Positions 43,811 to 56,613 of a stretch of 64,000 nucleotides of DNA are shown here, in pieces; the first letter of the stretch is position 1, and every line of letters begins with the position of its first letter. The DNA comes from Nocardioides ginsengisegetis. GTDB lineage: Bacteria; Actinomycetota; Actinomycetes; Propionibacteriales; Nocardioidaceae. The stretch lies in the NCBI RefSeq assembly GCF_014138045.1, contig NZ_JACGXA010000001.1:369501-433500 (forward strand). The letters are read 5' to 3'. The notes below the pieces were generated by a model, which was not told the origin of the DNA, searched no databases, and saw only the letters and a program-made list of their open reading frames with translations. The translations under genes and the position numbers were made by a program.

Positions 43811-44460
43811 TCAGACGGGCAGGCCGCGCTCGCGCAGGTCGACGCGGAGCCGGGCGGCGTCGGTGAACAGCAGCGCGTCCATGCCCGCCGCGTCGGCGGC
43901 CGCGACGTTGTCGGCCCGGTCGTCGACGAAGACGAGGGTGTGCAGCGGCAGCCCCGTGCGCCGGCGTACGACCTCGAAGATGGCCGGGTCGGGCTTGGCG
44001 ACGCCCTCCTCCCCGCTGACCACGACGTCGAGCAGGAGCTCGTCGAGGAAGGGGTGGGCGGCGCGGCCGTGGGGGAACAGCTCGGCCGACCAGTTGGTCA
44101 GGCCCCACATCGGGACCCCGGCCGCGGCGAGCTCACGGACCAGGTCGACCGACCCGGGAACCTCGCCGGCCAGGGAGGCGGGGAAGTGCCGGCGGTAGGC
44201 GCGGGCGTGCTCGAGCCAGTGCGGACGGGTCCGCGCGACCTCGGCCTCCGCCTCGTCCCAGTCCAGGCCGCTGTCCGGGCCGTGGTTGTAGGCGTGGAAG
44301 TCGAAGTCGTCCGCGGCCAGGAAGCGCGCGGCCTCCTCCTCGCCGACGCCCGCCGCGATGGCCAGCCGGGGCTGCCAGTCGACGAGGACGTTGCCCAGAT
44401 CCCACACGACCCCCGCCGGCGAGCCGACGGGGGTCGTGGTGGACGGGGTGGAGCCTGGGG

Positions 44461-44464
<4 letters not shown>
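43811..44464 (-). CDS. HAD-IA family hydrolase
   Basis: 217 residues from GTG 44464, which overlaps the citrate synthase stop by 4 bp. HAD motif I appears as VVWDLGNVLVDW, which keeps the nucleophile Asp but has Asn instead of the second Asp (DxGN rather than DxDGT). Motif II is LTNWSA, motif III the Lys in VAKPDPAIFE, and motif IV FVDDRADNV. The DLGNVL variant is common in YihX-like phosphatases. Substrate unknown. Cotranscribed downstream of gltA. Confidence 0.88.
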
Positions 44465-45750
<1,286 letters not shown>

Positions 45751-45757
45751 GCGCCCC

Positions 45758-45763
45758 AACCTA
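45758..45763 (-). promoter_or_regulatory. -10 box of gltA (leaderless)
   Basis: TAGGTT on the minus strand ends 7 nt before the GTG at 45750, giving a predicted transcription start at the start codon. Confidence 0.5.
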
Positions 45764-45854
45764 GTCGGCGTCGCCACGCCGGGCGAATCCGGTGTCCGCA
45801 CTGTGCGCACGTGGGCCGTTCCCGGACCGGCTGTGCTGGGGGCTGCACCTCGTT

Positions 45855-45884
45855 TTGACCCGTGCCCACGCGTGCCCGTACATT
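45855..45884 (+). promoter_or_regulatory. Promoter of rplM-rpsI
   Basis: TTGACC (45855-45860) and TACATT (45879-45884) are spaced by 18 nt, the best consensus-like promoter in the window. Transcription would start near 45891, leaving a leader of about 160 nt. The 45751-46050 gap has no gene; near its end CCCGGGA and TCCC...GGG (46000-46022) can form a stem before the GAAGAAGG ribosome binding site. Confidence 0.65.
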
Positions 45885-46050
45885 TGACGGTCGCGACTCC
45901 TGCCGCGTCCCGACCAACTGCTGTGACGTCGGGGTGCAGCCCCGGAAGCCAGATCCTTGGCAAGCCGGGCCGTGTTCGTCAGAAGCCGCCGCACCACCAC
46001 CCGGGAGAGACGTTCCCCCGGGCCCTACGAACGAAGAAGGTTCAACAGCC

Positions 46051-46494
46051 GTGCGTACGTACAGCCCCAAGCCCGCTGACATCCAGCGCGAATGGCTCGT
46101 GATCGACGCCGAGGACGTGGTCCTCGGCCGTCTCGCCGTCCAGACCGCCAACCTGCTGCGTGGCAAGCACAAGGCGATGTTCGCCCCCCACGTCGACACC
46201 GGTGACTTCGTCATCATCGTGAACGCCGAGAAGGTCTCCCTCTCCGGCACGAAGAAGACCACGAAGATGGCCTACCGCCACTCCGGTTACCCGGGCGGCC
46301 TCTCGGCCACCCCGATCGGCGAGGTCCTCGAGAAGGACGCCCGCAAGGCCATCGAGAAGGCCGTCTGGGGCATGCTCCCCAAGAACCGCCTCGGCCGCCA
46401 GATGCTGAAGAAGCTGAAGGTCTACTCGGGTCCGAACCACCCGCACCAGGCCCAGAAGGCCGTCCCTTTCGAGATCTCCCAGGTCTCCCAGTAA
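46051..46494 (+). CDS. rplM: 50S ribosomal protein L13
   Basis: 147 residues from GTG 46051 ([14 protein letters not shown] after the start) with GAAGAAGG upstream. The family core is complete: [23 protein letters not shown] (split by loops) and [19 protein letters not shown]13 is an early 50S assembly protein, cotranscribed with rpsI almost everywhere. Confidence 0.97.
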   Translation: MRTYSPKPADIQREWLVIDAEDVVLGRLAVQTANLLRGKHKAMFAPHVDTGDFVIIVNAEKVSLSGTKKTTKMAYRHSGYPGGLSATPIGEVLEKDARKAIEKAVWGMLPKNRLGRQMLKKLKVYSGPNHPHQAQKAVPFEISQVSQ

Positions 46495-46524
46495 TCCGCG
46501 AAGAAAGACTGAGTGAGGAATACC

Positions 46525-47031
46525 GTGGCTGAGACCACCGAAAGCACCGAGGTCGAGGAGACCTTCGAGACCAACGAGCAGGGCGTTGCCTACAGCTCCG
46601 AGAGCGCGCCGTCGGCCGACGCTCCCGCCCGCCCCGCGACCATCGCCCCCGCTGCGGCCACCGGCCGTCGCAAGGAGGCGGTCGCCCGCGTGCGCATCGT
46701 CCCCGGCACCGGCGTGTGGACCGTCAACGGACGCACCCTGGACTCCTACTTCCCGAACAAGCTGCACCAGCAGGTCGTGAACGAGCCGTTCGCGAACCTC
46801 CAGCTCGAGGGTCGTTTCGACGTCATCGCCCGCATCCACGGCGGTGGCATCACCGGTCAGGCCGGCGCCCTGCGCCTCGGCGTGGCCCGCTGCCTGAACG
46901 CCATCGACGTCGAGGCCAACCGTCCCTCGCTCAAGAAGGCCGGGCTGCTCACGCGTGACGCCCGCGTCATCGAGCGCAAGAAGGCCGGTCTCAAGAAGGC
47001 CCGCAAGGCGCCGCAGTTCAGCAAGCGCTAA
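46525..47031 (+). CDS. rpsI: 30S ribosomal protein S9
   Basis: 168 residues from GTG 46525, preceded by GAGG at 6 nt; GTG 46513 is four codons earlier. About 40 N-terminal residues are acidic and low complexity ([19 protein letters not shown]). The S9 domain starts at [12 protein letters not shown] and ends with the invariant KAPQFSKR tail, whose Arg contacts P-site tRNA. The extension is usual in this lineage. Confidence 0.97.
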   Translation: MAETTESTEVEETFETNEQGVAYSSESAPSADAPARPATIAPAAATGRRKEAVARVRIVPGTGVWTVNGRTLDSYFPNKLHQQVVNEPFANLQLEGRFDVIARIHGGGITGQAGALRLGVARCLNAIDVEANRPSLKKAGLLTRDARVIERKKAGLKKARKAPQFSKR

Positions 47032-47038
47032 CCAGTTC

Positions 47039-47044
47039 TATAGT
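47039..47044 (+). promoter_or_regulatory. -10 box of glmM (leaderless)
   Basis: TATAGT, the closest match to TATAAT in the window, ends 9 nt before the glmM ATG and only 7 nt after the rpsI stop. glmM therefore has its own start-proximal promoter. Confidence 0.6.
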
Positions 47045-47053
47045 TTGGGTCGC

Positions 47054-48406
47054 ATGTCACCCAAACTCTTCGGCACGGACGGGGTCCGGGGCCTGGCCAA
47101 CGGTGTTCTCACCGCTGAGCTGGCCCTGGACCTTTCCGTTGCCGCCGCCCGTGTCCTGGCCGACCGGGGCGAGTTCGAGGGCCACCGCCCGCTCGCCGTC
47201 GTCGGTCGGGACACGCGCATCTCCGGCCAGTTCCTCGAGTCGGCCGTCGTGGCCGGACTCGCCTCCGCGGGGGTCGACGTACTCCTCCTGGGGGTGCTGC
47301 CGACGCCCGGCGTCGCCCATCTGACCGGCTCGCTGGGCGCCGACCTCGGCGTGATGCTCTCGGCCTCGCACAACGCGATGCCCGACAACGGCATCAAGTT
47401 CCTCGCCCGTGGCGGGCTGAAGCTCGACGACGCCATCGAGGCCGAGATCGAGCGCCACCTCCACGAGGACTGGGACCGGCCCACCGGCGGGTCCGTGGGT
47501 CGGGTCCGCCCGCACCCCACGGCCGTCGACGAGTACGCCGCCCACCTCGACCAGACCATCACGCGGCCGCTGACCGGGCTGACCGTCGTCCTCGACTGCG
47601 CCGAGGGCGCGGCCTTCGAGGCCGGGCCGCGGGCCCTGGAGGCGGCCGGCGCCACGGTGATCGCCATCCACGCCGAGCCCGACGGCCTCAACATCAACGA
47701 CGGGTGCGGCTCCACCCACCTCGGCCCGCTCCAGCAGGCGGTGCTCGCGCACGGCGCCGACGCCGGCTTCGCCCTCGACGGCGACGCCGACCGGTGCCTG
47801 GCGGTGGACCACGAGGGCAACGTCGTCGACGGCGACCAGATCCTCGCGGTCCTGGCGCTGGCCCTGGCCGAGAGCGGTCGGCTGGTCCGCAACACCGTCG
47901 TGGCCACCGTGATGAGCAACCTCGGTTTCGTGAAGGCGATGAAGTCCGCCGGGCTCGGGGTCCGCCAGACCAAGGTGGGGGACCGCTACGTGCTGGAGGC
48001 CATGCGGGTCTCGGGCTACTCCCTGGGCGGGGAGCAGAGCGGCCACGTGATCATGAGCGACTTCGCCACGACCGGCGACGGCATCCTGACGGCGCTGCAC
48101 GTGCTCGAGCGGATGGCCGCGACCGGGCAGTCGCTGCAGTCGCTGGCCGGCGTCGTGACCCGGCTCCCGCAGGTGCTGGTGAACGTCACCGACGTCGACA
48201 AGAGCCGGACCGACGAGGACGCGGTCGTCGCGGCCGCCGTGGCCGAGGAGGAGGCGGCGCTGGGCGACAGCGGCCGCATCCTGCTGCGGCCCAGCGGCAC
48301 CGAGCCGCTCGTGCGCGTGATGGTCGAGGCCGAGACGCAGGACGAGGCGCAGGCGGTCGCGGACCGGCTGGCCGACGTGGTCAAGCGCCAGCTGAGCCTG
48401 GCGTAA
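47054..48406 (+). CDS. glmM: Phosphoglucosamine mutase
   Basis: 450 residues from ATG 47054. The phosphoserine loop is [14 protein letters not shown] (catalytic Ser about 105), the metal loop [13 protein letters not shown], the sugar loop GGEQSGHVI and the phosphate loop [12 protein letters not shown]. It converts glucosamine 6-phosphate to glucosamine 1-phosphate for UDP-GlcNAc synthesis. It lies 23 bp after rpsI and 3.4 kb upstream of glmS, with which it acts in sequence. Confidence 0.97.
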   Translation: MSPKLFGTDGVRGLANGVLTAELALDLSVAAARVLADRGEFEGHRPLAVVGRDTRISGQFLESAVVAGLASAGVDVLLLGVLPTPGVAHLTGSLGADLGVMLSASHNAMPDNGIKFLARGGLKLDDAIEAEIERHLHEDWDRPTGGSVGRVRPHPTAVDEYAAHLDQTITRPLTGLTVVLDCAEGAAFEAGPRALEAAGATVIAIHAEPDGLNINDGCGSTHLGPLQQAVLAHGADAGFALDGDADRCLAVDHEGNVVDGDQILAVLALALAESGRLVRNTVVATVMSNLGFVKAMKSAGLGVRQTKVGDRYVLEAMRVSGYSLGGEQSGHVIMSDFATTGDGILTALHVLERMAATGQSLQSLAGVVTRLPQVLVNVTDVDKSRTDEDAVVAAAVAEEEAALGDSGRILLRPSGTEPLVRVMVEAETQDEAQAVADRLADVVKRQLSLA

Positions 48407-48435
48407 TCCGGTCGCGGGGGCGCGGGGCGGACCCC

Positions 48436-48441
48436 TAGGGT
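48436..48441 (+). promoter_or_regulatory. -10 box of the second double-GNAT gene (leaderless)
   Basis: TAGGGT ends 8 nt before the GTG at 48450. Confidence 0.45.
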
Positions 48442-48449
48442 CGTGGCCC

Positions 48450-49454
48450 GTGACCATCACGATCCGCGAGATCACGCCCCAGGACCCGGCCGCGCTGCAC
48501 GCCTGGTGGGAGGTGGGGGCGGCCGCATCAGCGGAGCGGCCCTTCCCCGCGTGGGCCTCGTGGGAGGTGTCGCAGGTGACCTGGTCGCAGGCGCGGACGG
48601 ACATCGACCAGGTGTTCCTCCTGGCGGAGGTGGACGGCCGCGCGGTCGGCGCCGGGCGGCTCGTGTGCTTCCTGACCGACAACACCCACCTCGCCGACCT
48701 GGAGGTGTACGTCGCCCCCGCCGAGCGCCGGCGGGGGATCGGGACCGCCCTGCTCACCGAGCTCGAGGAGCGGGCCGCGTCGGCCGGCCGCTCGACGTAC
48801 TTCATGAGCGTGCCGACACCGGTGGACGGCGACGGTGCGGGCGTGCCGTTCGCGGCCGCGCACGCCTACCCGGTCGCGAGCCGCGAGGAGACCAAGCTCG
48901 TCGACCTCGACGACACGGCGGGGTGGGCGGCCCTGGACGCCGACGTCGCGGCCCGGCTCGGCGACTACCGGATCGAGGTCTTCGAGGACGTCACGCCCGA
49001 CCAATGGGTCGACGGGGTCTGCACGATGCTGGGGGCGTTCATCGGCGAGGTCCCGGCGGGCGACCTCGACCTGGAGGCCGCGAACTGGACGCCCGAGCGG
49101 TTGCGCGAGCACGAGGCGCGGACGCGGGACACCGACCGGGCCTGGGTGGTGGGCGTGGCCGTGGCGCCGGACGGGTCGCTGTGCGGGTTCACCGAGGTGG
49201 GGGTCTCCCGCCAGGACCCGCGGCTGGGGCGGATCGGCGGCACGCTGGTGCTGCCCGGCCACCGCGGGCACGCCCTCGGGCTGGGCATGAAGCTGGCGAC
49301 GCACCGCCGGGTGCGCGAGCTCTTCCCGGACTGCGGGTCGATCGAGACCACCAACGCCGACGTCAACGCCTGGATGAACGCGATCAACGAGCGGATGGGC
49401 TACCGGATCGTCGAGCGACTGCTGGACGTGCAGAAGAAGGTCAGAGCTTCCTGA
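48450..49454 (+). CDS. Double GNAT-domain acetyltransferase-like protein
   Basis: 334 residues, two GNAT folds. The first has [22 protein letters not shown] as acetyl-CoA loop; the second has [22 protein letters not shown] and [21 protein letters not shown]. It has the same architecture and C-terminal motif as the protein at 35331-36350, so the two are paralogues. Acceptor unknown. The 3' end overlaps the convergent coaA gene by 14 bp. Confidence 0.85.
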   Translation: MTITIREITPQDPAALHAWWEVGAAASAERPFPAWASWEVSQVTWSQARTDIDQVFLLAEVDGRAVGAGRLVCFLTDNTHLADLEVYVAPAERRRGIGTALLTELEERAASAGRSTYFMSVPTPVDGDGAGVPFAAAHAYPVASREETKLVDLDDTAGWAALDADVAARLGDYRIEVFEDVTPDQWVDGVCTMLGAFIGEVPAGDLDLEAANWTPERLREHEARTRDTDRAWVVGVAVAPDGSLCGFTEVGVSRQDPRLGRIGGTLVLPGHRGHALGLGMKLATHRRVRELFPDCGSIETTNADVNAWMNAINERMGYRIVERLLDVQKKVRAS

Positions 49455-50427
49455 CCCGGATGTAGCGCACCGAGTGGTCGCGGTCCTTGCGCAGCACCAG
49501 GGTCGCGCGGGACCGGGTCGGCAGGACGTTCTGGGTGAGGTTGGGGCCGTTGATGGTGTCCCAGATGCGCTCGGCCTCCGCGACCGCCTCGTCCTCGGTG
49601 AGGGCGGCGTACTTGCTGAAGTAGGAGCCCGGGTCGCGGAAGGCGGTCTCGCGCAGGCGCAGGAACCGGGAGACGTACCAGTCGCGGATGTGGCTGGTGC
49701 CGGCGTCGACGTACACGCTGAAGTCGAAGAAGTCGCTCAGCGTCAGGCCGGTCTTGCCGTCCTCGCGGACGCGCGCGGGCTGGAGGACGTTGAGGCCCTC
49801 GATGATGACGATGTCGGGCCGCTTGATGGTGATCTTCTCGCCGGGCACCACGTCGTAGACGAGGTGGGAGTAGGTCGGCGCTTCGACCTCGTCCTTGCCC
49901 GACTTGATGTCGACGACGAAGCGGAGCAGCGCCCGGCGGTCGTAGGACTCCGGGAAGCCCTTGCGCTGCAGGATGCCGCGGCGCTCGAGCTCGGCGTTGG
50001 GGTAGAGGAAGCCGTCGGTGGTCACCAGCGCGACGTTGGGGTGGGCCGGCCAGTGGGCCAGCATCTGCTGCAGCACGCGCGCCGTCGTGGACTTGCCGAC
50101 GGCCACGGAGCCGGCCAGGCCGATGACGAACGGGGTGCGCGGCGGGGTCTGGCGGTGGAGGAAGTCCTCCTGCTGGCGGTGCAGCTTGCCCGCGGACTCG
50201 ACGTACAGGCTGAGGAGCCGGGACAGCGGGAGGTAGACCTCCTGCACCTCCTCGATGCTCAGCTCCTCGCCGAGGCCGCGCAGCCGCGCGATCTCCTCGG
50301 GGGTGAGGGGGTTCTCGGTCTCCTGGGCGAGCGCGGCCCAGGCCGAGCGGTCCAGCTCGATGTACGGCGACGTCTCGCGGCCGTTGTCCTCGGGCCCACC
50401 GTGGGGGGCGCCGCCGTGGGGAGACAT
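49441..50427 (-). CDS. coaA: Type I pantothenate kinase
   Basis: 328 residues starting [16 protein letters not shown]. The frame is open much further upstream, over glmS, but that is a shadow. P-loop [15 protein letters not shown], then TTDGFLYPN and EGLNVLQP, all standard for CoaA of the PRK-like fold. It phosphorylates pantothenate, the first step to coenzyme A. About 20 N-terminal residues are extra and His/Gly-rich. Divergent from glmS with 66 bp between. Confidence 0.96.
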   Translation of the reverse strand: MSPHGGAPHGGPEDNGRETSPYIELDRSAWAALAQETENPLTPEEIARLRGLGEELSIEEVQEVYLPLSRLLSLYVESAGKLHRQQEDFLHRQTPPRTPFVIGLAGSVAVGKSTTARVLQQMLAHWPAHPNVALVTTDGFLYPNAELERRGILQRKGFPESYDRRALLRFVVDIKSGKDEVEAPTYSHLVYDVVPGEKITIKRPDIVIIEGLNVLQPARVREDGKTGLTLSDFFDFSVYVDAGTSHIRDWYVSRFLRLRETAFRDPGSYFSKYAALTEDEAVAEAERIWDTINGPNLTQNVLPTRSRATLVLRKDRDHSVRYIRVRKL

Positions 50428-50480
50428 GCGGGAGATTGTTGCAGCCGCTGCGGGCGGAACGGCGTCCGGTCCGGCGTCGA

Positions 50481-50486
50481 TACACT
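50481..50486 (+). promoter_or_regulatory. -10 box of glmS (leaderless)
   Basis: TACACT ends 7 nt before the glmS ATG. Confidence 0.5.
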
Positions 50487-50493
50487 CGCGACC

Positions 50494-52338
<1,845 letters not shown>

Positions 52339-52340
52339 GC

Positions 52341-52694
52341 GTGCCCGTCATCGGCGTCGGGATCGACGTGGCCGACCTGGGTCGGTTCGAGGCGTCGCTG
52401 GCCCGCACCCCCGGCCTCCGCGACCGGCTGTTCACCCCGGCCGAGCGGGAGCGGCCGATCGCGTCCCTGGCCGCGCGCTTCGCGGCGAAGGAGGCGCTGG
52501 CCAAGGCCCTCGGCGCCCCCACTGGCATGGCCTGGCACGACGCCGAGGTGGTCTCGGAGTCGTCGGGGCGGCCGCGCTTCGAGCTGCGGGGGACCGTCCT
52601 CGCGCGGGCGTCCGAGCTGGGTGTCGTCTCGGTCCACCTGTCCCTCTCGCACGACGCCGGTATCGCGTCGGCCATGGTGGTCCTCGAGTCCTGA
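52341..52694 (+). CDS. acpS: Holo-[acyl-carrier-protein] synthase
   Basis: 117 residues, GTG start, family length. [11 protein letters not shown] carries the first magnesium-binding Asp and [14 protein letters not shown] the Glu and Lys. [18 protein letters not shown] is the conserved end. It transfers 4'-phosphopantetheine from CoA to ACP. Cotranscribed with glmS. Its stop is directly followed by the 32-bp palindromic repeat array. Confidence 0.94.
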   Translation: MPVIGVGIDVADLGRFEASLARTPGLRDRLFTPAERERPIASLAARFAAKEALAKALGAPTGMAWHDAEVVSESSGRPRFELRGTVLARASELGVVSVHLSLSHDAGIASAMVVLES

Positions 52695-52695
52695 G

Positions 52696-52966
52696 CGAGA
52701 GGGCAGCTGGGGGCACTCCGTGCCGGCCGAGAGGGCATTCGGGGGCACTCAGCGCGGGTCGAGAGGGCACTTCGAGGCACTCCGGTCGGGCCGAGAGGGC
52801 ACTTGGGGGCACTGATCGTTCCGGGAAGTGCCGTGTCGCGGGATTCAGAGTGCCCTGAAGTGCCGCCTCGCGGGATTCAGAGTGCCCCGGATCGCCCTTT
52901 CGCGGGAGTGAGAGTGCCCCTGGGTGCCCTGTCGCGGGTCTCAGATTGCCCCCAAGAGCCCTCTCG
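52696..52966. repeat. Palindromic array of 32-bp units (four direct, four to five inverted)
   Basis: Direct units begin CGAGAGGGCA at 52696, 52728, 52760 and 52792, exactly 32 bp apart. After a centre near 52831 the array reverses: inverted units begin AGAGTGCC or AGATTGCC at 52847, 52879, 52911 and 52943, also 32 bp apart, and a degenerate one straddles the centre. Each direct unit mates with one inverted unit at the same distance from the dyad. Within a unit, GGGCACT-like half-motifs occur twice about 10 nt apart. There is no unique spacer, so it is not a CRISPR; 32 is not a multiple of 3, so it is not coding. Confidence 0.85.
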
Positions 52967-52967
52967 C

Positions 52968-52973
52968 TAGGTT
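52968..52973 (+). promoter_or_regulatory. -10 box of nnr (leaderless), at the edge of the repeat array
   Basis: TAGGTT ends 6 nt before the nnr ATG. The matching -35 region (TTGCCC at 52946-52951, 16 nt upstream) lies inside the last inverted repeat unit, whose AGTGCC has become ATTGCC. Confidence 0.5.
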
Positions 52974-52979
52974 GGGGGC

Positions 52980-54404
52980 ATGAGGCGCGCGCACACCGTC
53001 GAGCAGGTCCGGGCGGCCGAGGCCGTGCTGCTGGCCGAGCTGCCGGAGGGCGCGCTCATGCAGCGGGCCGCGGCCGGGCTCGCCTACGCGGTGATCGACC
53101 TGCTGGGATCGGCGTACGGTCGACGGGTGCGGCTGCTGGTGGGGTCGGGCGACAACGGCGGGGACGCCCTGTACGCCGGCGCGCTGCTCGCCCGGCGGGG
53201 TGCGGCCGTCGACGCGGTGCTGCTCTCCGAGCGGGTCCACGAGGCCGGCCTGGCGGCGTTCCGGGCCGCCGGCGGTCGGGTCGTGCCGCCCACCGAGCGC
53301 CCCGGCGCACTCTCAGCAGCACGACCCGAGGTGGTGGTGGACGGGATCGTCGGGATCGGCGGACGGCCCGGGCTCCGACCCGACGCGGTCGAGGCGCTGG
53401 CCGCGTGCGCGGGGGTGCCGATCGTCGCGGTCGACGTGCCGTCGGGGGTCGACGTCGACACCGGCGAGCTCGACGGACCGCACGTCGAGGCGGCGGTCAC
53501 GGTCACCTTCGGGACGCACAAGGTCGCGCACCTGGTCGACCCGGCCAGCCGGGCCTGCGGGGCGGTCCACCTCGTCGACATCGGCCTCGACCTGCCCGAG
53601 GCGCCGGTCGAGGCGCTGCAGGCCGCCGACGTCGCCCAGCTGATCCCGCGTCCCGATCCGGACGCGCACAAGTACACCCGCGGCGTGGTGGGGATCCGCG
53701 CCGGCTCGGCCGCCTATCCGGGCGCGGGTCTGCTCAGTGTCGCCGGCGCCTCGACCGGGCTCTGCGGCATGGTCCGCTACGTCGGCGAGGTCGCCGACCG
53801 GGTCCGCGAGGCGCATCCCGAGGTCGTGGGGGAGGGTCGCGTCCAAGCCTGGGTCGTCGGGTCGGGCGGCGGCGAGAGCGCCGGCGACGCCCTCGCAACA
53901 GCACGCCAGGACGGCGTACCCCTCGTCGTCGACGCCGACGCCCTCGCCCACGTCGACGGCCCCCTCGGCGTCCCGGCGGTCCTGACCCCACACGCCGGCG
54001 AGCTGGCCGCGATGACCGGCGCCGACCGTGCCGCGATCGAGGTCGCCCCGCTCGCGCACGTCCGCCGCGCTGCCGAGCGGTACGACGCCGTGGTGCTGCT
54101 CAAGGGCCGCCACACGCTCGTCGCCACCCCCGCCGGCCGGGTCCGCGTGACCACGACCGGCCTGCCCTGGCTGGCCACCGCCGGCGCCGGCGACGTGCTC
54201 GGCGGGCTCATCGGCGCGCTGCTCGCCGCCGGCCTCACGCCGTACGACGCGGCGTCGGTCGGCTCCTGGCTGCACGGCGCCGCCGCGACCCTGGCGTCCG
54301 GCGGCGGACCGCTCGTCGCGGGCGACGTGGCGCGGCTGGTGCCGCACGTGGTGCGAGACCTGATCGGGGCCGGATCGGGCGGATGGGAGAATCGACCGCT
54401 ATGA
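52980..54404 (+). CDS. nnr: Bifunctional NAD(P)H-hydrate epimerase / ADP-dependent NAD(P)H-hydrate dehydratase
   Basis: 474 residues with two domains. The N-terminal YjeF_N epimerase (about 1-215) shows LLVGSGDNGGDALYAG and AVDVPSGVDVDTGEL. The C-terminal ribokinase-like dehydratase (about 225-470) shows HKYTRGVVGI, VLTPHAGELAAMTG and TAGAGDVLGGLIGALLA, the last with the catalytic Asp. The pair repairs hydrated NADH and NADPH. The stop overlaps the alr ATG by 4 bp. Confidence 0.94.
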   Translation: MRRAHTVEQVRAAEAVLLAELPEGALMQRAAAGLAYAVIDLLGSAYGRRVRLLVGSGDNGGDALYAGALLARRGAAVDAVLLSERVHEAGLAAFRAAGGRVVPPTERPGALSAARPEVVVDGIVGIGGRPGLRPDAVEALAACAGVPIVAVDVPSGVDVDTGELDGPHVEAAVTVTFGTHKVAHLVDPASRACGAVHLVDIGLDLPEAPVEALQAADVAQLIPRPDPDAHKYTRGVVGIRAGSAAYPGAGLLSVAGASTGLCGMVRYVGEVADRVREAHPEVVGEGRVQAWVVGSGGGESAGDALATARQDGVPLVVDADALAHVDGPLGVPAVLTPHAGELAAMTGADRAAIEVAPLAHVRRAAERYDAVVLLKGRHTLVATPAGRVRVTTTGLPWLATAGAGDVLGGLIGALLAAGLTPYDAASVGSWLHGAAATLASGGGPLVAGDVARLVPHVVRDLIGAGSGGWENRPL

Positions 54405-55534
54405 CCCCCGCACGCGCCGAGATCGTCGTCGACCTGGCGGCGGTGCGGCACAACGTGGCGACGCTGAAGGCGGCCACCGGGGTCGCCATGATGACCGTGG
54501 TGAAGGCCGACGGCTACGGCCACGGCATGGCGCAGGTCGCGGCCGCGGCCCGGCAGGGCGGCGCCGACTGGCTCGGCGTCGCGACGATCGACGAGGCCCT
54601 TGCGCTGCGCGCCGCCGGTGACACCGGTCCGGTGCTGTGCTGGCTGGGCGTGCCGGGCGAGGACTACGCCGCAGCGATCGAGGCGGACGTCGACGTGACC
54701 GCCTACTCCGTCGCCGAGCTCGACGAGATCCGGATGGCGGTGGTCGCCGTCGGCCGGCCGGCCCGGGTCCAGCTCAAGGTCGACACCGGCCTGTCCCGCG
54801 GCGGGGCGCCCGCCGACCGGTGGGCAGACGTCGTCGCGGAGGCCCGCGCGGGCGAGGACGCCCGGATCTGGACGGTCACCGGCATCTGGTCCCACTTCGC
54901 GTGCAGCGACGAGCCCGAGCACCCCGCCAACGACGCCCAGGAGCGGGCCTTCCGCGACGCGCTGGCGGTCGCCGACGAGGCCGGCCTGCGGCCCGAGGTG
55001 CGCCACCTGTCCAACTCCGCGGGCGCCCTGCTGCGGCCCTCGGCACGCTTCGACCTGGTCCGGTGTGGGCTCGCGTCCTATGGCCTTGACCCCGCGCCCG
55101 GCCACACCAGCGACCTCGGCCTCGTCCCCGCGATGACCGTGCGCGCCCGGCTCGCGATGGTCAAGCACGTCGCCACCGGCGCCGGCGTCTCCTACGGCCA
55201 CACGTGGGTGGCCGACCACGCCACGACCGTCGGCCTGGTGCCGGTCGGCTACGGCGACGGCGTCCCGCGCCACGCCAGCAACGTCGCCGAGACCTGGGTG
55301 GCCGGCAAGCGCCGACCGGTCCGCGGCCGGATCTGCATGGACCAGTTCGTCGTCGACCTCGGGGGCGAGCTGCCCCCGGCCGGGCAGGACGTCGTCCTCT
55401 TCGGCACCGGCCGCGACGGCGCGCCCACCGCCCAGGACTGGGCCGAGGCCTGCGGCACCATCTCCTACGAGATCGTCACCCGCATCGGAGGCCGGATGAC
55501 CCGCACGTACGTCGACCAGGAGGAGCCCGGATGA
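54401..55534 (+). CDS. alr: Alanine racemase
   Basis: 377 residues from the ATG overlapping the nnr stop. PLP Lys is K35 in MTVVKADGYGHG. The second catalytic Tyr lies in GAGVSYGHTWVA, and GRICMDQFVVDLG is the conserved C-terminal block. It makes D-alanine for peptidoglycan. nnr-alr-hydrolase-tsaE-tsaB-rimI form one run of overlapping or nearly touching genes. Confidence 0.96.
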   Translation: MTPARAEIVVDLAAVRHNVATLKAATGVAMMTVVKADGYGHGMAQVAAAARQGGADWLGVATIDEALALRAAGDTGPVLCWLGVPGEDYAAAIEADVDVTAYSVAELDEIRMAVVAVGRPARVQLKVDTGLSRGGAPADRWADVVAEARAGEDARIWTVTGIWSHFACSDEPEHPANDAQERAFRDALAVADEAGLRPEVRHLSNSAGALLRPSARFDLVRCGLASYGLDPAPGHTSDLGLVPAMTVRARLAMVKHVATGAGVSYGHTWVADHATTVGLVPVGYGDGVPRHASNVAETWVAGKRRPVRGRICMDQFVVDLGGELPPAGQDVVLFGTGRDGAPTAQDWAEACGTISYEIVTRIGGRMTRTYVDQEEPG

Positions 55535-56613
55535 GCGTCAGGCGCAGGATCCTGGGGGTGGCCGCGGGCGCGTTCGGCGTCGCGGCCGCCGGCACCGCCG
55601 TCGGGGTCGCCCGGCAGCGCCGGGTCATCGCGCGCCGCGGTGCGGGGGAGACCTTCGAGTTCGGGAGCCTGCGTTCCAAGCCGCGCACCGTCGTGGCCGA
55701 CGACGGCGTCCCGCTGCACGTCGAGGTCGACGAGCACGACGACAGCGGCACCGCCCCGCGCCGCGGCGAGCCCGCGCAGGCGCCACTGACCGTCGTGTTC
55801 TGCCACGGCTACGCCCTCAACCTGGACTGCTGGCACTTCCAGCGCGCGGCCTACCGCGGGCTGGTCCGGACCGTCTTCTACGACCAGCGCTCACACGGCC
55901 GCTCGGGCCGCTCGACGCTGGGCCACGCCACCATCGACCAGCTCGCCCACGACCTCAAGCGGATCATCGACGAGGTCGTGCCCGAGGGCCCGATCGTGCT
56001 GGTCGGCCACTCGATGGGCGGCATGACGATCATCGCCTTCGCCGAGCACTACCCCGAGCTCTTCGGCGACCGGATCGTCGGCGCCGGCCTGATCTCCACC
56101 ACGGCCGGCGGCCTCGACCCGCACCGCATCCTCTTCCCGATGATCCCGGTGCCGCTCGGCGGCGAGCTCACCCACCGGGTCGTCGCCACGCTGGCCCGCG
56201 GGCACCGCGCCGTCGACGGCCTGCGCCGGATCGGCAAGGCCGTGGCCACGGTGGTCACCGACGGGTTCGCGTTCGGCGACGACGTCCCGGCGTCGTACGT
56301 CGACTTCGTCGACGGCATGCTGTCCGCGACGCCGTTCGAGGTGGTCGCGGAGTTCTTCCCGAGCTTCCGGTCGCTCGACAAGTTCCACGCCGTGGACGTG
56401 CTGGGCGAGATCCCGACGACGATCATCTGCGGCACCGCCGACCGGCTCACCTCGGTCGGGCACAGCCGCAAGCTCCAGTCGCTCATCGACGGCGCGAGCC
56501 TCCTCGAGTGCGAGGGCGCCGGCCACATGGTCATCCTGGAGCGCCACGACCAGGTCAACGCGGCCCTCGACCAGCTCATCGCCGCGGCCGCGGCGACGGT
56601 GGAGCTGCCGTGA
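55531..56613 (+). CDS. Alpha/beta hydrolase with N-terminal membrane anchor
   Basis: 360 residues, ATG overlapping the alr stop, GGAGGAGC upstream. Residues 5-27 (RILGVAAGAFGVAAAGTAVG) form a hydrophobic anchor or signal. The hydrolase core has VVFCHGYALNLDCWHFQ, nucleophile elbow VGHSMGGMT, acid in CGTADRLTSV and His in GAGHMVILE. The triad is complete. Actinobacteria often carry this hydrolase between alr and tsaE; substrate unknown, possibly a lipid ester. Confidence 0.9.
   Translation: MSVRRRILGVAAGAFGVAAAGTAVGVARQRRVIARRGAGETFEFGSLRSKPRTVVADDGVPLHVEVDEHDDSGTAPRRGEPAQAPLTVVFCHGYALNLDCWHFQRAAYRGLVRTVFYDQRSHGRSGRSTLGHATIDQLAHDLKRIIDEVVPEGPIVLVGHSMGGMTIIAFAEHYPELFGDRIVGAGLISTTAGGLDPHRILFPMIPVPLGGELTHRVVATLARGHRAVDGLRRIGKAVATVVTDGFAFGDDVPASYVDFVDGMLSATPFEVVAEFFPSFRSLDKFHAVDVLGEIPTTIICGTADRLTSVGHSRKLQSLIDGASLLECEGAGHMVILERHDQVNAALDQLIAAAAATVELP

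Noticed and set aside
52696..52966. CRISPR array (32-bp periodicity)
   Set aside because: Units touch each other with no unique spacers, the array reverses orientation in the middle, and no cas genes are present.
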